This document shows positions 1-5,816 of a DNA stretch of 7,570 bases, in pieces. This DNA comes from Pseudomonas sp. PGPPP3. GTDB lineage: Bacteria > Pseudomonadota > Gammaproteobacteria > Pseudomonadales > Pseudomonadaceae. The translations under genes were made by a program, and so were the position numbers. The notes under the pieces are model-generated. The model had not been told where the DNA came from. It saw only the letters and a program-made list of their open reading frames with translations, and made no database searches. The stretch covers positions 1 through 7,570 of the forward strand of contig NKIE01000128.1 in NCBI GenBank assembly GCA_002256055.1, in the 5' to 3' direction. Each line of letters begins with the position of its first letter. Position 1 is the first letter of the stretch.

Positions 1-872
1 AACGCCGGGTAGATCGACTCCTGTACCAGCGCACGCGATGGGCAGGTACACACCTCGCCCTGGTTGAAGAAGGCCAGTACCAGGCCTTCGGCAGCTTTTT
101 CGATAAAGCTTTGCTCGGCCTGCATGATGTCTTCGAAGAAGATGTTCGGTGACTTACCGCCCAGCTCCACGGTGCTCGGGATGATGTTTTCAGCGGCACA
201 TTTCATGATGTGCGCACCCACCGGGGTGGAACCGGTGAAGGCGATCTTGGCGATGCGCTTGCTGGTGGCCAAGGCTTCGCCGGCCTCTTTACCAAAGCCC
301 TGCACGACGTTGAGCACGCCCGGCGGCAGCAGGTCGCCGATCAGCTCCATCAGTACGCTGATGCCCAGCGGCGTTTGCTCGGCTGGTTTCAATACCACGC
401 AGTTGCCGGCAGCCAGGGCCGGGGCGAGTTTCCAGGCGGCCATCAGCAGTGGGAAGTTCCACGGAATGATCTGCCCGACCACGCCCAGCGGCTCGTGGAT
501 GTGATAAGCCACGGGGGGAATGTCCGCGTTGAGGGTTTCGCGTACGGCTTTGCCGTTGTCCCAGGTTTCGGTGATGGCCAGTACTTCAAGGTTGGCTTCG
601 ATGCGGTCGGCGATCTTCAGCAGGGTCAGCGAGCGCTCCTGCACTGACGTGCGGCCCCAGGCATCGGCAGCGGCATGGGCGGCGTCCAGGGCCTTGTCGA
701 TATCCTCGGCGGTGGAGCGTGGGAACTCGGCAATCGGCAGGCCATTCACCGGCGAGGTGTTAGTGAAGTATTGGCCTTTAACGGGCGCCACAAACTCGCC
801 GCCGATGTAGTTGCCGTAACGGGATTTAAACGAAACGAGGGCACCTTCGGTACCGGGATGGGCATAACGCAT
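1..872 (-). CDS. exaC: ExaC/AldB-type NAD+-dependent aldehyde dehydrogenase, partial (C-terminus off the left edge), with an internal in-frame deletion
   Basis: Oxidises short aldehydes, probably acetaldehyde, to the acid with NAD+ in the cytoplasm. In the syntenic Pseudomonas locus it handles acetaldehyde from ethanolamine. The start at 872 follows AGGAG (minus strand) with a 9-nt gap and gives the family N-terminus ([10 protein letters not shown], then [12 protein letters not shown]). 290 codons of a roughly 506-residue family are present. Visible landmarks are IIPWNFP with catalytic Asn139, the [11 protein letters not shown] segment with general base Glu236, and [12 protein letters not shown] with nucleophile Cys275. 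The Glu-Cys spacing of 39 matches AldB as I remember it. Oddity: after [14 protein letters not shown] the protein goes straight to [15 protein letters not shown]. The family has about 27 residues there (LAIDHFRYFAG... to ...T), here replaced by one Pro. The reading frame is kept, but a helix and an oligomerisation strand should be lost. Family assignment is very sure; activity is doubtful. Confidence 0.95.
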   Translation of the reverse strand, partial: MRYAHPGTEGALVSFKSRYGNYIGGEFVAPVKGQYFTNTSPVNGLPIAEFPRSTAEDIDKALDAAHAAADAWGRTSVQERSLTLLKIADRIEANLEVLAITETWDNGKAVRETLNADIPPVAYHIHEPLGVVGQIIPWNFPLLMAAWKLAPALAAGNCVVLKPAEQTPLGISVLMELIGDLLPPGVLNVVQGFGKEAGEALATSKRIAKIAFTGSTPVGAHIMKCAAENIIPSTVELGGKSPNIFFEDIMQAEQSFIEKAAEGLVLAFFNQGEVCTCPSRALVQESIYPA

Positions 873-947
873 GCTGAGTATCTCCTGGTTCTTATGCTTG
901 TTCTGGTGATGCAGCGAACGGCGCGTGGTGCGCTTGTGCAGAGACAG

Positions 948-964
948 AGCAAGTGCTGGGCCAG
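948..964 (-). promoter_or_regulatory. Sigma-54 (RpoN) -24/-12 promoter driving the aldehyde dehydrogenase
   Basis: Read on the minus strand the site is CTGGCCCAGCACTTGCT. The consensus is TGGCACG-N4-TTGCW, so it matches at all but two positions. The invariant GG (-25/-24) and GC (-13/-12) have the required spacing. The -12 cytosine is at 949, which predicts a transcription start near 937 and a 5' leader of about 65 nt before the ATG at 872. It faces the dehydrogenase and lies downstream of two paired operators, with an enhancer-binding protein gene divergent to it. This is the expected arrangement for an RpoN-dependent catabolic gene. The start point is inferred, not seen. Confidence 0.83.
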
Positions 965-1028
965 GAGTGCGCAATGGCCGTGCTAGAGCGGGTGTGTGAC
1001 TTGTCGCGAAACGCTGGGGTGGGGCAGC

Positions 1029-1046
1029 TGTATCAGTGCCGATACA
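1029..1046. promoter_or_regulatory. Upstream activator site 1 (promoter-proximal), TGTATC-N6-GATACA
   Basis: A perfect 6-bp inverted repeat with spacer AGTGCC. The arms extend to 7 bp if C1028 and G1047 are counted. Its centre is about 100 bp upstream of the predicted sigma-54 start of the dehydrogenase, a usual distance for enhancer-binding-protein sites. The likely ligand is the EatR-like activator encoded next door through its Fis-type helix-turn-helix. The binding partner is inferred from position only. Confidence 0.78.
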
Positions 1047-1061
1047 GCCCGCGTGACACTT

Positions 1062-1079
1062 TGTATCGGGGGCGATACA
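1062..1079. promoter_or_regulatory. Upstream activator site 2 (promoter-distal), TGTATC-N6-GATACA
   Basis: A second perfect copy of the same inverted repeat, with spacer GGGGGC. Its centre is 33 bp from that of site 1, close to three helical turns, so both sites face the same side of the DNA. Paired, phased sites are typical of sigma-54 activators that assemble as hexamers. It lies about 95 bp before the activator's own start codon, so it could also serve autoregulation. Confidence 0.78.
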
Positions 1080-1174
1080 GCGCAGTGACTCAGCAGTCAG
1101 GCCATCTTGCAAAGGCTGTGCGGCTGGTAGATGCTCGGCCATCACGTGCAACTCCACCGCGGAGAACAATAACA

Positions 1175-3049
1175 ATGCACAACCCAGCAAGCCGCCACGC
1201 CCAGCAGGTGCTGACCGTGGCCCAAGGGCGTGGGCAACTCGCCGGCCCGGCTGCCGACTCATCGGTCGCACGCTCATGGCTGCGCTGCCTGCAGCAGCAT
1301 CACCTCGATCCCGCGCAAAACATGCCGCCCGCGGTCATCGAGCATGCGCGCATGCTGGAGCGGCGCGAGCAGTTGCAGCAGGTGCTGGAGATTTCCAGCA
1401 ATGAGATGAACAGCCTGCATCGTCAGTTGGCTGGCAGCGGTCATGCAGTGCTGCTTACCGATGCGCGCGGGGTGATCCTCAACTGCGTCACCGAACAGGC
1501 GGAAAAACGCGCTTTCGAGCAAGCGGGCCTGTGGCTCGGCGCCGACTGGAGCGAAGCCTGCGAAGGCACCAACGGTATCGGCACCTGCCTGGTCGAACGC
1601 CAGCCGCTGACCATCCACCAGAATGAGCATTTCCGCAGCCGGCATACCGGCCTGACCTGCTCGGCCAGCCCGGTGTTCGACCCCCATGGCGAGCTGCTGG
1701 CGGTGCTGGATGTGTCTTCGGCGCGGCATGACGTTTCGCGGCAAAGCCAGTTTCACACCATGGCCCTGGTCAACCTGTCAGCCAAGGCCATCGAAGGCTG
1801 CCATTTCCTGCGTAGCTATGAAGGCGAGTGGCTGCTGCGCTTCCACGTTCAGGCCGAATACATCGGTCAGTTCAGCGAAGGGCTGCTGGCCTTTGACGGC
1901 GATGGTCGGGTTAGCGCAGTGAATCAGAGCGCGATCAACCTGCTCGGCTTGTCGCGTCGGCAATTGCTCGGGCGCACTCTGGTGGAAGTATTCGACTGCC
2001 GCCTGGACGATCTGCTCGGCCGCGCTTCAGCGCAGCCCAATGCCAGTTGGCCGCTGTATACCCAGCGCGGCCAGTTGCTGTTTGCCATGTTACGCGGCCA
2101 GCCGCGGCGCAGTGCCCAGGCTCAGGCGCCGAGCCTGGCAACCCCTGGCTTGTGTCTGGCGGATGAGGCGTTACAGGGCGATTTTCGCCGTGCCTTGCGC
2201 GTCTATGAGCGCGATGTGCCACTGCTGATCGGTGGCGAAACCGGCACCGGCAAAGAGGCCTTCGCCAAGGCCTTGCATCAGGTCAGCTCGCGCGGCGGCA
2301 AACCCTTTGTGGCGCTGAACTGTGCGGCGATTCCCGAAAGCCTGATCGAGAGCGAACTGTTCGGTTATCGCGGCGGCAGTTTCACCGGTGCGCGCAAGGA
2401 AGGCATGCGCGGCAAGTTGCAGCAGGCCGACGGCGGCACTTTGTTTCTCGATGAAATCGGCGATATGCCCCTGGCCTTGCAGACCCGTTTACTGCGCGTG
2501 CTGGAGGAGCGTCGGGTCGAGCCGATCGGCGGTGAAGCGCAGGCCATCGACGTGCGCGTTATTAGTGCCAGTCACCGCGATCTCAATGCGCGGGTGGCCA
2601 GTGGCGAGTTTCGCCAGGACCTGTTTTATCGCCTCAATGGCCTGGTGGTCGAGTTGCCGCCGTTGCGTGAGCGCAGTGACAAGTCGGCACTGCTGGATTT
2701 TCTCCTCGCCGAGGAGGCGCGCGGGCAGGTCGTGCGCCTGGCTGCCGCCGCCCGCGAGGCGCTGCTGGCCTATGGCTGGCCGGGCAATGTGCGGCAACTG
2801 CGCAATGTGCTGCGTAGCCTGTGTGCGTTGTGCGAGCACGGGGTCATCAATCCGGGCGACTTGCCTGCCGAGATTCGCCACGCGCGCTGCACGGCTGTCC
2901 TGCCGCCTGCTTCCCAGCCAGACCAGTTGGGCGATGCCGAACGTCAGGCCATTCTCGCGGTGCTGGAGGCGCATCACTGGCAGATGAGGGCAGCTGGGGA
3001 TCAGCCGCAACACCTTGTATCGCAAGCTGCGCAAGCACGGGATTGCTAG
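1175..3049 (+). CDS. eatR: EatR/AcoR-type sigma-54-dependent enhancer-binding protein, frameshifted in its C-terminal DNA-binding domain
   Basis: Predicted activator that remodels RpoN-RNA polymerase at the divergent dehydrogenase promoter. The ATG at 1175 is chosen because GGAGAA (1161-1166) sits 8 nt before it and translation begins [13 protein letters not shown]. An upstream in-frame ATG at 953 would translate through the operators. Domains in order: N-terminal helical region with a GAF-like sensor (about residues 70-185), a PAS-like segment (about 225-290), then a complete AAA+ domain. The AAA+ domain has Walker A GETGTGKE (Lys360), the sigma-54 loop as GSFTGA (401-406, Ser replacing the usual Ala), Walker B LFLDE (Asp426-Glu427), the arginine-finger stretch [10 protein letters not shown] and sensor 2 [12 protein letters not shown]. 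The linker ends [17 protein letters not shown]. From residue 605 the 20 terminal residues are off-frame and the helix-turn-helix is lost in this frame. Family is certain; the name eatR rests on synteny with PAO1 PA4021. DNA binding is doubtful as read. Confidence 0.87.
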   Translation: MHNPASRHAQQVLTVAQGRGQLAGPAADSSVARSWLRCLQQHHLDPAQNMPPAVIEHARMLERREQLQQVLEISSNEMNSLHRQLAGSGHAVLLTDARGVILNCVTEQAEKRAFEQAGLWLGADWSEACEGTNGIGTCLVERQPLTIHQNEHFRSRHTGLTCSASPVFDPHGELLAVLDVSSARHDVSRQSQFHTMALVNLSAKAIEGCHFLRSYEGEWLLRFHVQAEYIGQFSEGLLAFDGDGRVSAVNQSAINLLGLSRRQLLGRTLVEVFDCRLDDLLGRASAQPNASWPLYTQRGQLLFAMLRGQPRRSAQAQAPSLATPGLCLADEALQGDFRRALRVYERDVPLLIGGETGTGKEAFAKALHQVSSRGGKPFVALNCAAIPESLIESELFGYRGGSFTGARKEGMRGKLQQADGGTLFLDEIGDMPLALQTRLLRVLEERRVEPIGGEAQAIDVRVISASHRDLNARVASGEFRQDLFYRLNGLVVELPPLRERSDKSALLDFLLAEEARGQVVRLAAAAREALLAYGWPGNVRQLRNVLRSLCALCEHGVINPGDLPAEIRHARCTAVLPPASQPDQLGDAERQAILAVLEAHHWQMRAAGDQPQHLVSQAAQARDC

Positions 3050-3059
3050 GCTCGACTAG
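2988..3059 (+). pseudogene. Out-of-frame remainder of the activator's Fis-type helix-turn-helix
   Basis: In the frame starting GGG CAG CTG at 2988 the DNA reads [20 protein letters not shown] followed by RLD and TAG at 3057-3059. This is the classic recognition-helix end of Fis-type domains in sigma-54 activators. It follows directly after HHWQM in the main frame. The family normally has about five codons (S-R-A-A-x) between that Met and Gln, or 15 nt. Only four nt (2987-2990) are present, so about 11 nt appear to be missing. The frameshifted product instead stops at 3047-3049. Confidence 0.85.
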
Positions 3060-3074
3060 CCGCAGTGCTGCGGC
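3059..3074. repeat. Short inverted repeat right after the activator gene
   Basis: GCCGCAG and CTGCGGC are separated by TG, giving perfect 7-bp arms that begin in the last base of the in-frame-restored stop codon. It could fold at the 3' end of the activator transcript. No T-run follows it, so I do not call it an intrinsic terminator. The remaining bases up to 3200 form the leader of the next gene; no convincing promoter was found there. Confidence 0.4.
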
Positions 3075-3200
3075 GGTGATGGCGGCGGGGCTTAACGAGG
3101 CTGATGTTCTGGCGAGAACGGCCATGGGCGCTGTGCTAACCTGCGGCCTGTTTTTATCCGGCCTTATTCACAGGTTCTGACGACGCCTTCAAGGTAAATC

Positions 3201-4553
3201 ATGCACATCCATATTCTCGGTATCTGCGGCACATTCATGGGTTCGCTGGCCGTGTTGGCCAAGGAGTTGGGCCACCGGGTGACCGGCTCCGACGCCAACG
3301 TCTATCCGCCCATGAGCACCCAGTTGCAGGCCCAGGGCATTGAACTGACTCAGGGTTATGACCCGGCCCAACTCGACCCGGCGCCAGACTTGGTGGTGAT
3401 CGGTAATGCTCTGTCGCGGGGCAATCCGGCGGTGGAATACGTGCTAAATAAAGGCCTGCCCTATGTTTCTGGCCCGCAGTGGCTGGCCGACCATGTGCTG
3501 CAGGGTCGCTGGGTACTGGCCGTGGCGGGCACCCATGGCAAGACCACCACCAGCAGTATGTTGGCTTGGGTGCTGGAGCATGCCGGCATGAGTCCAGGCT
3601 TTCTGATTGGCGGTGTGCCGCAGAATTTCGGTATTTCCGCACGTCTGGGCGGCACGCCGTTCTTTGTGGTCGAGGCCGATGAATACGACAGCGCCTTCTT
3701 CGACAAGCGCAGCAAGTTCGTTCACTACCGTCCGCGCACCGCGATCCTGAATAACCTGGAGTTCGACCACGCGGATATCTTCCCGGATCTCGCAGCCATC
3801 GAGCGGCAATTCCATCACTTGGTGCGGACCATTCCCGGTGACGGCCTGATTATTCATCCGCAGGGCGAAGCGGCTTTGCAGCGGGTAATTGAAATGGGTT
3901 GCTGGACCCCGGTGCAAACCACCGGTGATGGCGGCCAGTGGCAGGCGCGCCTGCTGCATGACGACGGCTCGCGCTTCGAAGTGCGCTTCGACGGCGTAGC
4001 CCAAGGCGTGGTCGAGTGGGAGCTGACCGGCCAGCACAACGTTGCCAACGCGCTGGTCTGCCTGGCAGCGGCGCGCCATGTCGGCGTGGTGCCGGAGTTG
4101 GGCATCGCTGCCCTGAGCGCCTTTATGAACGTCAAACGGCGGATGGAAAAAGTCGCCGAAGTCCGTGGCGTGACCATCTATGACGACTTCGCCCACCATC
4201 CGACGGCCATCGCCACCACCCTCGACGGCCTGCGCAAGCGCATCGGCGGTGCGCGCTTGATCGCCATCGTCGAGCCACGTTCCAACTCGATGAAACTCGG
4301 CGCCCACCGCGACGGCTTGCCCGAGTCGGTGGTGCAGGCCGATCACGTGTTCTGGTACGCGCCGGCCAACCTCGGCTGGGACCTGGCCGCCACCGTGGCC
4401 AGCAGCACGGTGCCGACCACGGTGTGTGACTCGCTGGAACAGATCATCGCCGCCGTGACCGCCCTGGCCACGCCGGGCACGCAGATTGTGGTGATGAGCA
4501 ACGGCGGCTTCGGCGGCCTGCACGGCAAGCTGGCCGAGGTGTTAGCCAAATAG
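3201..4553 (+). CDS. mpl: UDP-N-acetylmuramate:L-alanyl-gamma-D-glutamyl-meso-diaminopimelate ligase (murein peptide ligase)
   Basis: Cytoplasmic enzyme of peptidoglycan recycling. With ATP it joins the recovered tripeptide L-Ala-gamma-D-Glu-mDAP to UDP-MurNAc, bypassing MurC, MurD and MurE. The 450 residues match the usual length (about 450-457). Visible landmarks: N-terminal UDP-binding loop GICGTFMG (7-14), Mur-ligase P-loop GTHGKTTT (110-117), VEADEYDSAFFDKR (157-170), NNLEFDHADIF (184-194), GQHNVANAL (277-285), KRRME (312-316), and C-terminal DDFAHHPTAI (328-337) with EPRSNSMKLG (358-367). The ATG at 3201 follows AAGG (3191-3194) and matches the family N-terminus MHIHILGICGTFMG. It sits between the activator and ubiX, as in P. 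aeruginosa. The frame is intact, unlike the two genes to its left. Confidence 0.98.
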   Translation: MHIHILGICGTFMGSLAVLAKELGHRVTGSDANVYPPMSTQLQAQGIELTQGYDPAQLDPAPDLVVIGNALSRGNPAVEYVLNKGLPYVSGPQWLADHVLQGRWVLAVAGTHGKTTTSSMLAWVLEHAGMSPGFLIGGVPQNFGISARLGGTPFFVVEADEYDSAFFDKRSKFVHYRPRTAILNNLEFDHADIFPDLAAIERQFHHLVRTIPGDGLIIHPQGEAALQRVIEMGCWTPVQTTGDGGQWQARLLHDDGSRFEVRFDGVAQGVVEWELTGQHNVANALVCLAAARHVGVVPELGIAALSAFMNVKRRMEKVAEVRGVTIYDDFAHHPTAIATTLDGLRKRIGGARLIAIVEPRSNSMKLGAHRDGLPESVVQADHVFWYAPANLGWDLAATVASSTVPTTVCDSLEQIIAAVTALATPGTQIVVMSNGGFGGLHGKLAEVLAK

Positions 4554-4566
4554 AGGATGGAAATTC

Positions 4567-4588
4567 GCGCTCAAAGCGTCGTGAGCGC
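4567..4588. repeat. Hairpin with 7-bp stem, just after mpl
   Basis: GCGCTCA and TGAGCGC are separated by 8 nt (AAGCGTCG). It begins 14 bp after the mpl stop codon, so it would form at the 3' end of the mpl message. There is no T-run, so it is a candidate stability or processing hairpin rather than an intrinsic terminator. Confidence 0.55.
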
Positions 4589-4597
4589 AGGTTAGGC

Positions 4598-4611
4598 CAG
4601 GCGAAAGCCTG
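4598..4611. repeat. Hairpin CAGGC-GAAA-GCCTG with GNRA-type loop
   Basis: A perfect 5-bp stem closed by a GAAA tetraloop, nine bases after the previous hairpin. GNRA loops make short RNA hairpins stable, so the pair probably forms a structured 3' end or linker in an mpl-ubiX transcript. No function is shown. Confidence 0.45.
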
Positions 4612-4682
4612 CGAGAAACGCAGCGCAGCGAAGTAACAGCTAACGGCTGGCCCGCAGGGCGAGCGCAGCGAGTTAAGCGGAG

Positions 4683-4696
4683 TTTACAGCTGTAAA
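4683..4696. repeat. Perfect 14-bp palindrome TTTACAGCTGTAAA
   Basis: A fully self-complementary site 63 bp before the ubiX start codon and AT-rich for this GC-rich region. It could be a dimeric repressor's operator or part of the surrounding repeat unit. No flanking promoter was identified with confidence. Confidence 0.5.
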
Positions 4697-4759
4697 TGAG
4701 CATTTCGAGTAGGCTTTCAACGCAGCATAAGCAAGCGCAACAGCTTTGAGAGTGAATTT

Positions 4760-5392
4760 ATGAGTAGCCCAGATCGCGTCACACTGGCCATGACCGGTGC
4801 CTCGGGCGCCCAGTACGGCCTGCGCCTGCTGGACTGCCTGGTGCGTGAAGAGCGCGAGGTGCACTTCCTGATTTCCAAGGCCGCGCAGCTGGTGCTGGCC
4901 ACCGAAACCGATGTCAGCCTGCCGAGCAAACCACAGGCCATGCAGCAGTTTCTCAGCGAATACACCGGCGCCAGTGCCGGGCAGATCCGCGTCTATGCCA
5001 AGGAAGACTGGATGGCCCCGGCGGCCTCCGGCTCCGGTGCGCCCACCGCCATGGTGGTGGTGCCGTGCTCGACCGGCACCCTGTCGGCGATTGCCTCGGG
5101 GGCCTGCAATAACCTCATTGAGCGCGCTGCAGATGTCGCGATCAAAGAGCGCCGGCAGCTGATTCTGGTGCCGCGCGAGGCGCCGTTTTCCAGCATTCAT
5201 CTGGAAAACATGCTCAAGCTGTCGAACCTTGGGGTGACCATCCTGCCGGCCTCGCCAGGCTTCTATCACCAGCCGCAGAGCATCGACGACCTGATCGACT
5301 TCGTCGTCGCACGCATTCTCAATTGCCTGAATATCCCCCAGGACATGCTGCCGCGCTGGGGCGAACAGCACCGTGGTAGCCGTGATGAATAA
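4760..5392 (+). CDS. ubiX: Flavin prenyltransferase (prenyl-FMN synthase) UbiX
   Basis: Joins a dimethylallyl group from dimethylallyl monophosphate to FMN. This makes the prenylated-FMN cofactor that UbiD needs to decarboxylate the ubiquinone precursor. It is a cytosolic flavoprotein that forms a dodecamer in known members. At 210 residues it matches P. aeruginosa UbiX (about 209). Seen: FMN-binding [12 protein letters not shown] with Ser15, Glu49, [13 protein letters not shown] (102-114), Arg122, Lys129, the [13 protein letters not shown] stretch with Arg139 and Glu140, GFYHQPQ with Tyr169, and Trp200 near the end. These are the active-site residues I recall for the family. The ATG at 4760 gives the family start ([20 protein letters not shown]); its ribosome site is weak (GAGAGTGA). 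It follows mpl on the same strand, 206 bp apart. Confidence 0.97.
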   Translation: MSSPDRVTLAMTGASGAQYGLRLLDCLVREEREVHFLISKAAQLVLATETDVSLPSKPQAMQQFLSEYTGASAGQIRVYAKEDWMAPAASGSGAPTAMVVVPCSTGTLSAIASGACNNLIERAADVAIKERRQLILVPREAPFSSIHLENMLKLSNLGVTILPASPGFYHQPQSIDDLIDFVVARILNCLNIPQDMLPRWGEQHRGSRDE

Positions 5393-5420
5393 GCCTGCCC
5401 GCATGCTCGATTGGCCCTGC

Positions 5421-5485
5421 GCCGTAGCCCGGATTTTATCCGGGGGGATTCCCCGCGCCATCCCGGATTGCATCCGGGCTACGGC
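5421..5485. repeat. REP-like element: two hairpins inside a 14-bp inverted repeat
   Basis: The outer arms GCCGTAGCCCGGAT (5421-5434) and ATCCGGGCTACGGC (5472-5485) are perfect inverse copies. Each arm is also half of a small hairpin: CCCGGAT-TTT-ATCCGGG (5428-5444) and CCCGGAT-TGC-ATCCGGG (5462-5478). A third small stem, GGGG-ATT-CCCC, lies between them. GTAGCCCGGAT units are common dispersed extragenic palindromes in gammaproteobacteria, and two facing units form a REPIN-like doublet. It lies in the gap after ubiX and may protect or end that transcript. Confidence 0.82.
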
Positions 5486-5505
5486 AGTGGTCAAGGACGG
5501 CGGCG

Positions 5506-5796
5506 ATGAATAAGCCCCTGGCGCTGCTGTTGGTGGCCAGTCTGCTGCTGCCCGGCTGCGCCAGCGTGCGCACCGCCGACGCGGCCAAGCAGGGCGCGCC
5601 GTTGATCTACTCCGGCACCCGCCTGGACTGGTACAGCCTGCATGGTGGCTGCTGTCCAATGGATCGCTTCGGCGCCGAAGCGCCAAAGCATGCCTGGCTG
5701 GATTTACCCTTCAGCATGCTGCTGGACACGTTGTTTCTGCCCTTCACCGTGGCCGCCGAGCTGGGGGTGAATCTCGGCGTGCAGGGCGGCTTCTAA
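5506..5796 (+). CDS. YceK/YidQ-type (DUF1375-like) small lipoprotein
   Basis: Predicted envelope lipoprotein of 96 residues and unknown function. It has a short lipoprotein signal: MNK start, hydrophobic stretch 5-15, and a lipobox ending LLPGC with the lipidated Cys18. The +2 residue is Ala, not Asp, so sorting to the outer membrane is expected. The mature part carries the YceK-family pattern YSGTRLDWYSL (35-45) and LDLPFSMLLDTLFLPFTVAAEL (65-86), with a Cys-Cys pair at 49-50 (HGGCCPMD) that could form disulfides. AAGGA (5493-5497) lies 8 nt before the ATG. It is 113 bp after ubiX, separated by the REP-like element, so it probably is not tightly coupled to ubiX. The Pro at lipobox position -2 is unusual but not disqualifying. 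Family assignment is from memory of the pattern. Confidence 0.85.
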   Translation: MNKPLALLLVASLLLPGCASVRTADAAKQGAPLIYSGTRLDWYSLHGGCCPMDRFGAEAPKHAWLDLPFSMLLDTLFLPFTVAAELGVNLGVQGGF

Positions 5797-5816
5797 GCGC
5801 TGGCGGGGCGCGCCGG

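Larger units (their letters stand above)
4554..4759. repeat. Repeat-like, hairpin-rich spacer between mpl and ubiX
   Basis: This 206-bp non-coding spacer is unusually structured. It holds two hairpins (4567-4588 and 4598-4611), the 10-bp direct repeat AGCGCAGCGA at 4622-4631 and 4662-4671 (continuing AGTAA versus GTTAA), a small GCCC-GCA-GGGC hairpin (4650-4660) and a 14-bp palindrome (4683-4696). No real gene is seen. The composition resembles dispersed intergenic repeats of pseudomonads, but I cannot confirm copies elsewhere. The last part, GAGAGTGA near 4748-4755, serves as a weak ribosome site for ubiX. Confidence 0.5.

Noticed and set aside
1107..1133. Possible sigma-70 promoter for the activator (TTGCAA, then TAGATG)
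   Set aside because: The spacer is only 15 bp and the -10 match is poor. The real promoter is not clear.
953..1174. N-terminal extension of the activator to an ATG at 953
   Set aside because: It would translate the sigma-54 promoter and both operators, has no family similarity, and the ATG at 1175 has a good ribosome site.
3059..3074. Inverted repeat GCCGCAG-TG-CTGCGGC as a terminator
   Set aside because: No T-run follows, so it is reported only as a repeat.
3107..3140. Possible promoter for mpl (TTCTGG and GCTAAC)
   Set aside because: The 22-bp spacing and weak hexamers are not convincing.
3444..4523. Long open frame on the minus strand inside mpl (359 codons)
   Set aside because: It lies wholly antisense to a clear mpl gene. 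Its protein is rich in His, Arg and Gln with no recognisable domain, as expected for the complement of GC-rich coding DNA.
4673..5686. Long minus-strand open frame across ubiX and the lipoprotein gene
   Set aside because: It is antisense to two confident genes and runs through the REP-like element and the repeat spacer. It shows no family motif.
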